Shown: piece by piece, positions 33,375-45,363 of the stretch
Layout of the letters: every line of letters starts with the position of its first letter
Position numbering within the stretch: position 1 is the stretch's first letter
From: Lonicera japonica
Taxonomy: Eukaryota > Streptophyta > Magnoliopsida > Dipsacales > Caprifoliaceae
Length of the DNA: 64,000 nucleotides
Assembly (NCBI GenBank): GCA_021464415.1
Contig: CM038469.1
Coordinates: forward strand, 164,501 to 228,500
Reading direction: 5' to 3'
Made by a program: the position numbers and the translations under genes
Notes under the pieces: generated by a model
Told to the model about the DNA's origin: nothing
Database searches by the model: none
What the model saw: only the letters and a program-made list of their open reading frames with translations

Positions 33375-33751
33375 TATATAAAAAGGGCTGGTAAGACTGT
33401 ATAAGACAAGTTAGTATAGTTTACAAGATATTGAAACTCAAATCAAAATAGAGGGAAAATCGTCAAGCTTATCTTGTGGATGTACACACTGATCCTCCAG
33501 AGCATGCCGTGTAAATTAATTTTGCATAGATCTTAACATAAACATAATTTTGGATAACATTCATGCATATATACAAATTAAAATACAGATCTTGGACTAA
33601 CATGATTCTACATAAATAATTTAATTGGAAAGATTCATTGATCTCAGTCTGTAGCAATAGCAAAATAATGGAGAAAGTGATGTTCTTTAAAGCAAAGCCA
33701 TAGTAACATGTTTCTCTCTTTTGGCCTATACCTTTCTGTGTTGTATCGTAA

Positions 33752-34038
33752 TGTTGGAATACATAATTGATGGAATGATACCTATTATTATAGGCAGAGA
33801 GATGACCTAATTCTCTATATGTCTATGACTCGCATTTACCATCAAAGTAGGATAGAGGTTAATCTGTAACTAATAAAGATAATGGTTATAAATATCTAAC
33901 TAATAGAGATTTATCTGCAACTAATTGTACAGTTTAAGACTTGGCCTATTCCAATAATTTATTTATTTAATAAATCATCAAATAATAAAATGAGCTAATT
34001 ATGTGGGCCACACAAGAATTAAATAATTAATTCTTACA
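33752..34038 (+). repeat. 287-bp LTR-like segment in X2
   Basis: Second copy of 23957-24243, same length and ends. In X2 the DNA after it (34039-35288) runs on without break and may be the non-coding interior of that element. Confidence 0.4.
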
Positions 34039-35288
34039 TTCTCCCACTTGTCCCATATAATACATGATTTAAATAAATAATCATTATGTGCACAATATAT
34101 TAGATTGGCGGTCTCCATAATTCGGTTATGATGAGTACCGTATTAAATAAACTACCAATGAGAGTCATGGAGGTTGTACATTAATAAAACGACATACTCC
34201 ATTCCATATACTACAACACTAGCAATTTATCTAGCACAATCTATAAGCGAGAATTTTACTTAATGGTCCAATAATCGTCTTATCAAAGTATTTTCATGTT
34301 ACCATTAATCCTTAATAATACATGTATATAAATTAATAAGATATTAAAATCAAAGATACTTTCATTGAGCTTAAATGTGTCTTGTGTAAAAGCATATAAG
34401 AATTCACAAGTAACAGTCACCATTGGCTACCTTAAAGACTCGTTCTTTACGTATGTTCTTTAAATGTTTTTATGACAGTCATTTAGTGGGACATTACTTA
34501 TAAGCTATATACCTTTGTCCTTAATTGACACTTATTATCTTTGAATGTCGCCTTTTAGGAATAAAGCATTCGATTGCGCTTAACACAATTAGAATACATA
34601 TCATCTTGACATAAGAAGACAATTGCGACATTATCATAATTAATTTCAGCGGCTTAGAAACATAATTCATGACTCCAAGTCCTGAAATAAAGTTTCATAA
34701 TCATTAAACATGATTCGTAACCTCAAAGCATATTACAAAATCCAGCCTTCATATTTTGTAATGGCTGAACATTTTTTTATCCGCAAATATTCATTTCTAT
34801 AACTTTTGACTTTATGCTTAAATATGAGACAACCTAACAATACAAGTGATCGATCATGGAATATTATTATATTCCTATCATGTAGATGTCTCCATATATT
34901 TTATCTCAAAAATTCTTGTAGATGAAAACTTTTAGTCTTGTGCAATAAACAAATTTACAATTAGCAAGTAAAATGTCAACTTATATAATCATATATAAGT
35001 TTACTCCTATTTATCTTATGGTATACATGCCAATCAAAAGATTTTATCTTATAACCAAAATAAACAATGGTATCACTATACTTAAAATTCCATTGTGGAT
35101 ATTAACTTCGAAAATACATAAGTTGACTTCCTAATTTTTCATACTGTATTTGTATATTTCTAATCTGTATCATACAACTTCATTTACTAAACTCCACTTC
35201 ATAAAAGTTCTAATGAACTTCTAATGCAATAATGATTATAAGTGAAATCAATTTTGATACATCCAAGAAGAATCCTTTATAATTAATG

Positions 35289-37487
35289 TGTAACACTCCG
35301 AGTTTTAAACTTTTGAAGATTTTAATTTAAAACCTTAAATTTTGTGTTGAGCACTAACTTTTACCTTGATTATTTCTAAAACCCCGAATTAAGTTTCGTC
35401 TTTTTTGAGAAGTTATTTATATTTATCAGACTAATTTTGAAAAGTATTGTTGTAATCGGGAAGTCGAATGAGCTAGTTCGGCCTTTTTTTTATTTTATTT
35501 TCGAGAAAATTACATTTTGATCCAAACTACCATTTTTTTTACAATTTGGTCTAAGCTAACAGCACAATTTTTTTTACATTTTGGTCCACATCGTTTTTGA
35601 CGAAATTGACCAACTTTGACCATCTTCTTCACTCCTTTAAACACCATTCCTGAACTTTTAGATCAGAGAACAAGCTCATATACTTCTAGAGAGAGATGGT
35701 CATTCATGGGTAATTTTTAGCTCAAATTCAAGGATTTTGACCCGAAATCTCTAATTTCACTTGCTTTTCGCGTGGCGAATCCAATTTTGGGGTCGGTTTT
35801 CTCATTCGGTTGCTGTAGGCGGTCTATTAAGAGCTATATACTTCTGTTCAGAGGTTACTAAGGTGGGAACTTCCCTTCATTTCTTCATTATTTGCTTGAA
35901 AATTATTGTATGAGTAGCAATACTAGATTTTCGATACCAAAATCTTACTTTTCTTTGCATGCATGTGGTTTATACTTGATATATAAAATATGAGCATGTT
36001 GATAATTATTATATGAGTTGTTGATGATGAAATTAAGGGCTGATCGTAGTGCATGTTGGTATTTATGGGTTATTTTGAGATTTTGGTACCGAAATCGCTA
36101 GAAACGCCGCTTGCATGTTTAATAATAGAATTTTCATCAAATTTTAGAATATTAATAATTTTAAAATCATATTTAAGTTTTAGGTTAAACATGCATGAGG
36201 CGTTTGATAAGGTTATTAGCGGGTCTAGTATTTTACTTTTTATTTTACTTTTCTCACTAATTTTTGCTAAATTATAAAAATTGAGAAATTTTGATTAAGA
36301 CAAGTAAAATTCGTGGAAAATCTAAAAATTTGGATTATGTTTTACTATTATTGATGGTTTTATTGTTGATCATTTTCTGTATAATGACATGATTATAAAA
36401 GAAAAGTAATATTCTACTAAACTTTAGTGTTAAAGGGGCAAATTGTGTAATTAATCCAAGAATGGTACTATAGTTAAATTTTATAATTATTTAAGCATGT
36501 GATAACATATTATCTAGTGGGTAACATTATTAAGATCACATGGGATACACTTGTTGATTTTATAAATATTGCCCTGAGCACAATTACTACCTAGTGGTTT
36601 GTTGATTATGTTGAGATTGTTGGAACCGGATAAGCACCGGTATAGAAATGCTTAAGTTATGTTATTGCACAGACCCATGGTAAAGATGGGGTGCCAAAAA
36701 TATGGTTACCAATGCACAGGCCCACGGTAAGGTGGGGTGCGTTTATGAGCGTATTATTCCATCTAGTACCGGTATTAGGTCGAGGATGAGGAGGTGGTGG
36801 ATGGACGTTTATGCAGTTACCGTGTATGTTACACGTGGATAATATTTGACATATATTATGGTATAATAAATGGATTTTCTTTATTAATTAATGTAATCTT
36901 GGAAATTATTGTTAATGAATTCAAGGTAAATTGAATTATTTTTTATATTGAGATATGTCCATGCATTGTATTTCGCTTTTCCTATAATTCCCACTAGGCC
37001 GGTCGTGGGTCATTCCCTCATTTTTCTTTCAGGTACACCTAGTGTTTTGGGTAGAGGTCGTGGTTCAGGTCCGAGTTCATCTTAGAGTCGTCTCTGATAC
37101 CTCTATGAATTTAGTTGTCATTTTATCTTAATTTGTGGTACTTGTAATAATGAATTTAGTTTGAGTACTTTCTGCTACCTATGGATGTATTAATTCGTAT
37201 TACTACCGGACTTGGATTTGTGTTTGGATTTTAGCCTGTTGGAAGGTTATACTTGAATTATTATATTATACTATTTTGTATTTGGATTGAAATCCAGTTT
37301 GGAAGTATTCTATGTAGCTGCTATATTTGTCAACAGGATGGTTTTTCTCGAGTTACGAATACTTTATGCCGAATTTTCGTTGGATTTCTCTACCTTTGAT
37401 TAAATCATCGATTGTATACTTTTATTTATCCGCTATTAATTGAATGCAGCATTCTTTAACACCTGCTTAATTAGGCGGGTTATTACA
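35289..37487 (+). repeat. full-length LTR of element Z
   Basis: 2199 bp, TGTAACACTCCGAG...GGCGGGTTATTACA, followed directly by GTTGGTATCAGAGG. This is the only complete Z LTR in the window and serves as reference for the three truncated ones. TGTAAC ends and a tRNA-Met primer site fit Ty3 chromovirus-type elements (Tekay-like). That lineage call is an inference, because no pol is present. Confidence 0.85.
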
Positions 37488-37502
37488 GTTGGTATCAGAG
37501 GT
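37488..37502 (+). other. primer binding site of Z (tRNA-Met type)
   Basis: GTTGGTATCAGAGGT directly after the LTR; TGGTATCAGAG is complementary to the 3' end of plant initiator tRNA-Met. Confidence 0.8.
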
Positions 37503-37820
37503 ATAGGTTCAATTTTTTTTTCGATCGGGGTACGGGTAGTTAGGATCACTCTTTTCTTCCAGTGCATGACCGTATCGAGTCAGAAAATTTATAGTAACAC
37601 TACTAGTAGGCACAGATGACGGATGAATTAAACTATAATTAACTGTATGCGCAACAGTCGATTATTTTATAAAGCATCTATCTACTGTAGCTTATTAGAG
37701 TGGAACTTAATGACCCACTATATTATTGATCGAATTTGTTTTGATGTCTTTCTTGGCTGATATCCTGTTTGGTTATGATCATTATTGTGGATTGAACTCT
37801 TCTATTTTTTCTCCTATAGA

Positions 37821-38390
37821 ATGCCGCCTAGACATTCGACTCGTAACAGGCCTGTTGTTGAATCCTCAACTGGTGAGGGAGAAGGTTCGGGGAACCATTA
37901 TAGTAGCCGTAGTTTTATGTCCTTTATGAAGATGATGATGAAGGATTTTATAAGGGAATTAAAGGATGTTATGAAAGCCTCTTCTGGTTCAGCTGCTGAT
38001 GCCCATAGGAACCGTCCTCAAACTGTTAGGAATCTCGATAGTCGAGAATATGATAGGAGTGTAGAGGAAGAAGCTATTCAGAATCATGGGGGAAATCAGG
38101 CTAAATTCCTGAGGTCGTTCAATCGGTTAGAACCTACTAAGTTTGAGGGGACTAAAGGTCCTGAAGTCGCAAAATCGTGGTTGTTCAATGTAAATGAAAA
38201 ACTGGATTTGATCGAAGCTCCAGATGCCTTACGCCCCAGGTTAGCAGCTTCTAAGCTATCCGGGTTTGCCCATGGTTAGTGAAGGATGCAGAGTAGGATG
38301 GTGGAGATGAATTCCTAGAAGGTGTTTTGTAGGGAGTTTGAGAATCAGTTTATATCCCCTCTTCCTCCTGTTGTAAGCATCGGATATCAA
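37821..38390 (+). pseudogene. gag: gag fragment of element Z (right arm)
   Basis: Starts MPPRHSTRNRPVVESS at 37821. Same domains as the left-arm gag. It stops one codon earlier: GFAHG then TAG, where the left arm has TGG, and both share the next TGA. This fits G-to-A change in two adjacent TGG codons. Homology runs on to about 38390, where an inverted LTR piece begins at GATATCAACAAACC. Confidence 0.8.
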
Positions 38391-39645
38391 CAAACCACTA
38401 GGTAGTAATTGTGCTCAGGGAAATATTTATAAAATCAACAAGTGTATCCCATGTGATCTTAATAATGTTACCGACTAGATAATATGTTATCACATGCTTA
38501 AATAATTATAAAGTTTAACTATAGTTCAATTCTTGGATTAATTACACAATTTACCCCTTTAACACTAAAGTTTAGTAGAATATCACTTTTCTTTTATAAT
38601 CATGTCATTATACCGAAAATGATCAACAATAAAACCATCAATAATAGTATAACATAATTCAAATTTTTAGATTTTCCATGAATTTTACTTGTCTTAATCA
38701 AAATTTCTCAATTTCTATATTTTAGCAAAAACTAGTGAGAAAAGTAATACTAGATCCGCTAATAACCTTATCAAACGCCTCATGCATATTTAAGCTAAAA
38801 CTTAAATATGATTTTAAAATGATTAACATTCTGAAATTTGATAAATTTTGATGAAAATTCTATTATTAAACATGCAAGCAGCGTTTCTAGCGATTTCGGT
38901 ACCAAAATCTTAAAATAACCCATAAATACCAACATGCACTATAATCAACCCTTAATTTCATGATCAACAACTCATATAATAATTATCAACATGCTCAGAT
39001 TTTATATATCAAGTATAAACCACATGCATGCAAAGAAAAGTAAGATTTTGGTACCGAAAATATAGTATTACTACTCATACAACAATTTTCAAGCAAATAA
39101 TGAAGAAATGAAGGGAAGTTCCCACCTTAGTAACCTCTGGACAGAAGTATATAGCTCCTAATAGACCACCTATAACAACCAAATGAGAAAACCGACCCCA
39201 AAATTGGATTCGCCACGCGAAAAGCAAGTGAAATTAGAGATTTCGGGTCAAAATCCTTGAATTTGAGCTAAAAATTACCCATGAATGACCATCTCTCTCT
39301 AGAAGTATATGAGCTTGTTCTCTGATCTAAAAGTTCAGGAATGGTGTTTAAAGGAGTGAAGAAGATGGTCAAAGTTGGTCAATTTCGTTAAAAACGATGT
39401 GGACCAAAATGTAAAAAAAAATTGTGCTGTCAGCTTGGACCAAATTGTAAAACAAACTGGTAGTTTGGACCAAAATGTAATTTTCTCGAAATAAAAGAAA
39501 AAAAAAGGGCGAACTAGCTCATTCGACTTCCCAATTACAATGATACTTTTCAAAATTAGTCTGATAAATATAAATAACTTTTCGAAAAAGACAAAACTTA
39601 ATTCGAGGTTTTAGAAATAATCAAGGTAAAAGTTAGTGCTCAATA
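38391..39645 (-). repeat. truncated Z LTR (right arm, inverted)
   Basis: Reverse complement of about 35345-36605 of the full Z LTR. With the full LTR at 35289-37487 it flanks gag as a 1.26-kb inverted pair. It shares private variants with the left-arm copy (for example TAGTATTACTTTTCTC without the extra TTTTACTTTTTA found in the full LTR). Confidence 0.85.
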
Positions 39646-41996
39646 TCTTATTAATTTATATACATGTATTGTTAAGGATTAATGGTAACATGAAAATACT
39701 TTGATAAGACAATTATTGGACCATTAAGTAAAATTCTCGCTTATAGATTGTGCTAGATAAATTGCTAGTGTTGTAGTATATGGAATGGAGTATGTCGTCT
39801 TATTAATGTACAACCTCCATGACTCTCATTGGTAGTTTATTTAATACGGTACTCATCATAACCGAATTATGGAGACCGCCAATCTAATATATTGTGCACA
39901 TAATGATTATTTATTTAAATCATGTATTATATGGGACAAGTGGGAGAATGTAAGAATTAATTATTTAAATCTTATGTGGCCCACATAATTAGCTCATTTT
40001 ATTATTTGATGATTTATTAAATAAATAAATTATTGGAATTGGCCAAGTCTTAAACTGTACAATCAGTTGCAGATAAATCTCTATTAGTTAGATATTTATA
40101 ACCATTATCTTTATTAGTTACAGATTAACCTCTATCCTACTTTGATGGTAAATGGGAGTCATAGACAGATAGAGAATTAGGTCATCTCTCTGCCTATAAT
40201 AATAGGTATCATTCCATCAGTTATGTATTCCAACATTACGATACAACACAGAAAGGTATAGGCCAAAAAAGAGAAACATGTTACTATGGCTTTGCTTCAA
40301 AGAACATCACTCTCTCCATTATTTTGCTATTGCTACAGACTGAGATCAATGAATCTTTCCAATTAAATTATTTATGTAGAATCATGTTAGTCCAAGATCT
40401 GTATTTTAATTTGTATATATGCATGAATGTTATCCAAAATTATGTTTATGTTAAGATCTATGCAAAATTAATTTACACGGCATGCTCTGGAGGATCAGTG
40501 TGTACATCCACAAGATAAGCTTGACGATTTACCCTCTATTTTGATTTGAGTTTCAATATCTTGTAAACTGTACTAGCTTGTCTTATACGGTCTTACAAGC
40601 CCTTTTTATATACGTCAAATGTACGTAGAGACATACATCTTGACTGAGTCTAGAAACCTTGTTAAAGCCCCAATCTGTCAATGCCACACGGTCCTTTGCT
40701 CTCTTCTGCAAATAGAGCAATATGAGGTCGAAAACACGTTCTTCGACGAAGTGTTGGAGGGGAAGGTGGCCAGTCCTTTGATGTGGGGATGAGCTGACCG
40801 AACCATTATATTTGCGCTAGTAAAGCTCCATTTCTCCATTAAAGTCCGCAACTGAAAGAACCATAAATTATTGCCTAAGGAATTTACTTTTGAAATAATC
40901 TTTAAGATTTATATAATTCGAGAATTTTCTTTTGAGATATTATGAAATTTTAAAATCCCCTATATTTGCTGGATTTTAAAATCCGCTTAAAAGGTTAGGA
41001 CGTCGACTTAAAATAATGTGGTATTTAGCCTACTCTTCTTATTTATCAAATATTTCTTTTTTTATTTATTTAAAACTAAACCTTGAATTACAACACTGTA
41101 CTATAAATATTTGATTATTAATTTGAGATGAAAAATTTAATATGAAATATTACGTTAATTGAGAGAAAGGTAGTAATGAATTTATAAAATTTTGAAATAT
41201 TCAAGTTCATAGGAAGATCTCAAACACAACTAATTAACTCATTATATATAGTATGCAAAATTAGATCTTTCAATATAATCATGGCAAGTGGCATGCATTT
41301 GATTATATTCTAAAATGTTCTAGTATATTATCCACTATTATTTGTTGCTCTTAAACCTTTTGTTTTGTTTACCTAATTTTGAATGATTTGTTTTAGTTGC
41401 TTTTTAGTGATTAGAAAATTTAGTTTTAAGGTTGAATTCTTTAATTTGATTGGCTTTCGTTTATGTTAAGATCATGTAGGTTTTTTTTTTAAAAAAAAAT
41501 TATGTTACTACTTTATAGTTTTTCAAGATTCAATTCTCAATTATTGCATCGACATATATATCATTAATGATGCTCGTTACACTATTGTTTAAATAGTAAG
41601 AATTTTGACATTATTTTCTAATGTAATGAGATATTTAGTAGCCATTGTTGACCTAAAAATCACTAATCTTGTTTTAATAATAACAATAATTTAATAATGT
41701 GTAATTTAACTTGTGTGATGTTTTAAGTATAGCCACAATCTAATGATTATCATACGTGGAACAAAACCGACAAAACCGATAGTGAAATCAATCCTCTAAA
41801 TGTATTCCAAATCTCATTGTCTTGCATCACTCCTAACAACTTAATCAAAGCAAACATTCAATGACAAATCAATGAGGATAAAAGTTCAAAGCAAGTGAAG
41901 AACCAAAAAAACTTTCTAAGCGCTTGAAAACTCGTTAATTTCAAATTAAGTGAGTGCTTAAGTTAATCTTGTAAAATTTCTTGTTTAATTATTTCT
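39646..41996 (-). repeat. duplicated unit X, copy 3 (X3, inverted)
   Basis: Reverse complement of 22197-24545. It includes the 287-bp LTR-like piece (39949-40235), the small frame (40619-40792) and a truncated SIRE-like solo LTR (41646-41996) with its GCCAT duplication at 41641-41645. It shares with X1 the 36-bp absence near the TATATA site and the joint to Z. It is cut at 41996 within AATTATTTCT. Confidence 0.88.
40619..40792 (+). CDS. small open frame in X3 (57 aa, unknown)
   Basis: Third copy of the frame at 23400-23573, intact with few changes (CQCHTVLCSLL against CQCHKVLCSLL). Unrecognised and possibly non-coding. Confidence 0.22.
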   Translation: MYVETYILTESRNLVKAPICQCHTVLCSLLQIEQYEVENTFFDEVLEGKVASPLMWG

Positions 41997-42448
41997 GTGC
42001 GAGTTTTGGCATACCGGTCCGAAGTATAAAATTTGGGAAAAATTTACACTATAGATTGGCACTCTATTTTTGGCATACTGTTTCCCAACAATACTTCCAG
42101 GTATTAAGGAGTCAAATGAAGGCAAGGATATGGCGGGACTTGGGACGAAGTAGAGCCTCTGATACTATAGTTCTCTTTTGTAATGGATATGTTTGTCCAG
42201 GAAGCCACGTCTAGCCCGAAGACTATTTATATTTTTTTTGTTCATATGGTTTGGCCATGTATATCTATAATGTATGTTTACAAGTTATAGTATCACTTTT
42301 GTACCCATGCCTGTCGTTGCTTGATATATATATATTGTTGCTGGTTTATATTCTTCTTATACACCTGTCTTAGACCTACTAAGATGGGTTAGTAATACTT
42401 CAGGTCTTAATTACGAGTATTACCTGTAGATTAAGGCGGGGGTGTTAC
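41997..42448 (+). repeat. internally deleted Y-type LTR fragment
   Basis: Starts inside LTR sequence (TTTTGGCATACCGGTCCG) and ends GGCGGGGGTGTTACA. It aligns to the reverse complement of Y with a large internal gap; it is clearly more divergent than X1 is from X3, so it belongs to a related subfamily. It joins X3 on the left and an Athila scrap on the right. Confidence 0.7.
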
Positions 42449-42905
42449 AACCTGCATGTCCTAAAAACGATCAAACTTCTTTAACTATCTTTGGAGGCGA
42501 AAGATTAGATATTAAATTTACTTTTGCTTTATCCACCTCTATGCCTTTTTATGACACAATATGTCCAAGAACAATCCATTTCTGTACCATAAAGTGGCAT
42601 TTCTCCCAATTTAAAACAAGGTTCTTTTCTTTACATCCTTCTAGAACTAATTTTAAATTGTGCAAACAATTATCATAAAAAGACCTGAAAACAGGAAAAT
42701 TCGTCCATAAATACCTATAAACACCGTTCTACCATGTCAGAAAATATTAAATTCATGCAACTTTGGAAGGTAGTAAAAGCGTTACATAACACAAAGGGCA
42801 TGCGACGCTAGGCAAATGTGCTAAATGGACACGTGAATGTTGTTTTCTCTTGATCCACTAGATTAACAGGGATTTGGTCATAGCCAGAATATCAATTTAA
42901 ACCAT
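42449..42905 (-). pseudogene. Athila-type reverse transcriptase fragment
   Basis: Minus strand reads QEKTTFTCPFSTFA, RRMPFVLCNA, NLIFSDMVERCL and VFMDEFS with several stops and shifts. Expected FMDDFS is changed to FMDEFS, which hits a catalytic Asp. Compare 61480-61860 in Athila-D. Confidence 0.75.
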
Positions 42906-44025
42906 GCGTCCGCGCTCGGTTGAGTTAAGAAAGATTAAATCAATTTGAAGCTCAAGACCTTTTGTCCTCACGGTTTTGGTTTCCTAAACCATACGTCTGC
43001 GCTTGGTTAGTTCCCCGAGAAGTTCCACTAAAATATTTTTTCTTTCGGGTGAAAAATAAACCACTACAAGTGTATCATCTCACACACTCTACAAGTATTA
43101 CTTTACCACAATACTCTCACAATAATCCCTCTTGCTAACTTTGTGAGATTTACCTCTCACAATTGAATATAGATTGTTTGGTGATTCACACCAATGAACA
43201 ACAACTCTAAAGTGTTTAAGAGATACAATTAAAGCTCACACTAGAGTTACTTGTTTGATCAAGATTTATAGCTCAATAAGAATGATTGATCAAAAATAAT
43301 TTCTTGAATCTTTTGATATTGAAGATAGATGAAGTATGTATATAAAAATGATCAAAAGTTTCTTAGTCGACTGAGCCAAGCTGCTTAGTCGTTTGACCAA
43401 GGCTCTGTCCATCAGGCCATTTAGGCCAAAAATCTCAATTTTTACACATTTGCATATAAGCTCCAAAATCAATTCTAATGCTTTGAGGACCTCAAATATA
43501 TATCCCTAAGACACCTATTTCAGAAAAACTCAAAATATGATCGTTTGAATTTAATATGAATTTATTTCAAAATCGATTTTTGTAAGAATGATGTTTTGAA
43601 ATGATTTTGATTCAAACTTTATTTTGATCAATCTAAGAATATTGTACCAAAGTATATGAGCTATAATAATCATCAAATAAGAAACTTTACAAAAATCCTA
43701 AGCACTCACTCAATTATCGAATTAACGAGTCTTTAAATGCTTCAATTTGTTTCTTCAATTTGATCTTCACTTGAAGCTTTTGTCTTGAAGCTTTTACATG
43801 TGATCTTTGATCTTCGTGCTCCATGGATTTGCATTGTGATGAGATTGATCTACTTTGACTTGTCCAAAGCTTGCAGAGGAATGATCTCAGTTTGGATTAA
43901 TCGGTTTTGGTCCACGTATGATGATCATTGAAATGTGGCTATAATTACTTCAACACACATCTTAAAAAATACATGATTAATTTATTGTTATTATCAAAAT
44001 AAGATTAAGACCTTCAAGGTCAACA
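42906..44025 (-). repeat. SIRE-like LTR fragment (3' end missing)
   Basis: Minus strand starts TGTTGACCTTGAAGGTC at 44025 and includes the GAGGACAAAAGGTC block also seen in the other SIRE-like LTRs. It lacks the C-run/TCTAGGG end. It abuts the Tat-C LTR, whose 3' end is missing there. Confidence 0.75.
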
Positions 44026-44075
44026 AACACAATAATGCGAAACTAGTTGATTCAAAGGGTTCGGGGATTAAGTCA

Positions 44076-44106
44076 CGAATCGGGAAGGTATTAGGCACCC
44101 AATTCG
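44076..44106 (-). other. conserved stem-loop in the Tat-C LTR
   Basis: Minus strand CGAATTGGG, loop TGCCTAATACCTT, CCCGATTCG. Compared with LTR-B, one A-T pair is replaced by a G-T wobble, so pairing is kept while sequence changed. Confidence 0.65.
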
Positions 44107-44850
44107 CCCTTTCGGTATCTGAATAGGATATGAGTGAAATTATAATCGAACATTTGCATGTTAATTGTTGTAATCGTAAATCAACTCCTAATTTTAGGAA
44201 AACGGGATTTTGGGGTGGGGATAAAAATCATGTGCTTCGTAATTCGCCCTTCGATTTTAGAAATAAGTGTGTGTGTGTGTGTATGATTTGAAGAATTGTT
44301 TTGATAATGATAAATAGCAAAACAGGTGTTTTTGGAAAGATTTAGGCCTTTTCGGAAGTTAATTCAATTTGGAATCGGATATCCGGCGATCCTCAAGATT
44401 CGTTCGTCAATAGTGTACCGCATTTTAATAATTTAAACCGGCATTGACGAATCTAGTACTCTCATATTGGATATTTAGGTAAGCACCGCAATTTATAAAT
44501 TAAACCGGGTACAAACATGTATTGATCCCTTCATAAATCAAAACTGATAAAATTGCAATTTAATGAAATTAACTGATAAAAGTATATTTAAAAATGGTTT
44601 ACAGCTCGTTCTATGCCTTTGGTTTTAAAAATGGGTTTTAAATGTTAAATTTTAACTGATTTTGAGATAAACAACAATTTTTGCATGCAATTGATCAATT
44701 ATAACTGATAAAATAAAGACAGATAAAAAATTAAAGCCGGATTGAGATAAAAAATACATGAGAGCCTCAAAAATAGTAAAATACTATTTTAGAGCACTGT
44801 TCCCGAAGTCCCAAAGCTAACTCATGCTTTAAATGGGGTCAGTGAAGGTG

Positions 44851-44858
44851 TATTTATA
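44851..44858 (-). promoter_or_regulatory. TATA box of the Tat-C LTR
   Basis: Minus strand TATAAATA in the context CAGTTATAAATACACC. Same octamer as Tat-A and LTR-B. Confidence 0.7.
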
Positions 44859-44895
44859 ACTGTAGAATAATTAATGGGCTAGGTCTGGAAGTGTT

Positions 44896-45363
44896 TGTCC
44901 ATGGTTAAAGGATGTATCCATGGATAAGGGGTGTGTCTGCAGACAAAAACTTTGGTCGTGTCAGCGAACAAAAGGTGTGTTAGCGGACAAACCCCAGATT
45001 TGAACGTGTGACGATTTTTGTAATTTCGGCCAAACTAAATATCGGATTAGTCTAATTTTTATGTTAAGACCTAACTACTATCTAAATTTCAGAATTTTTG
45101 GACATTAGGAAGGCCTCTGTTTGATTTCCTAAGATGAATTTCCATTTTTTCAAATTCCTAAAGATTCGACCTTTAAATGTAATTGATTTTTAAATATGCT
45201 ATTTCTAGTAAAATTTCCTAGTTCTCCACAAAATTTCATGATTTTTGAAGGTCGGAGAGTATCTAAATGAGAGAAAATGAAAAATCATATGTGGTGTGTC
45301 ATATGGACAGACCCTCTAATTAGTATGTCCCCATGACACACACCCTTGTGTGTCGTGTAGACA
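44896..45363. promoter_or_regulatory. TGTC-N4/5-GACA palindromes upstream of the Tat-C TATA box
   Basis: TGTCTGCAGACA (44934-44945, perfect), TGTCAGCGAACA (44959-44970) and TGTTAGCGGACA (44978-44989) have a 4-bp spacer. TGTCATATGGACA (45297-45309), TGTCCCCATGACA (45326-45338) and TGTCGTGTAGACA (45351-45363) have a 5-bp spacer. TATCCATGGATA (44915-44926) is another perfect palindrome. Half-sites TGTC/GACA are those of the Tat-A motif; the centre differs. Confidence 0.65.

Larger units (their letters stand above)
27986..35288 (+). repeat. duplicated unit X, copy 2 (X2)
   Basis: Begins inside solo LTR Y (Y remnant 27986-28351, then CCTCC) and follows X1 colinearly to about 34335, then continues 950 bp beyond the point where X1 and X3 are cut. 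It is the least rearranged copy at that edge. It differs from X1 by a short TTA tract, a 1.8-kb insertion at 31567-33374, and an extra 36 bp just before the insertion that X1 and X3 both lack. Bases 34039-35288 have no supported gene. Confidence 0.85.
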
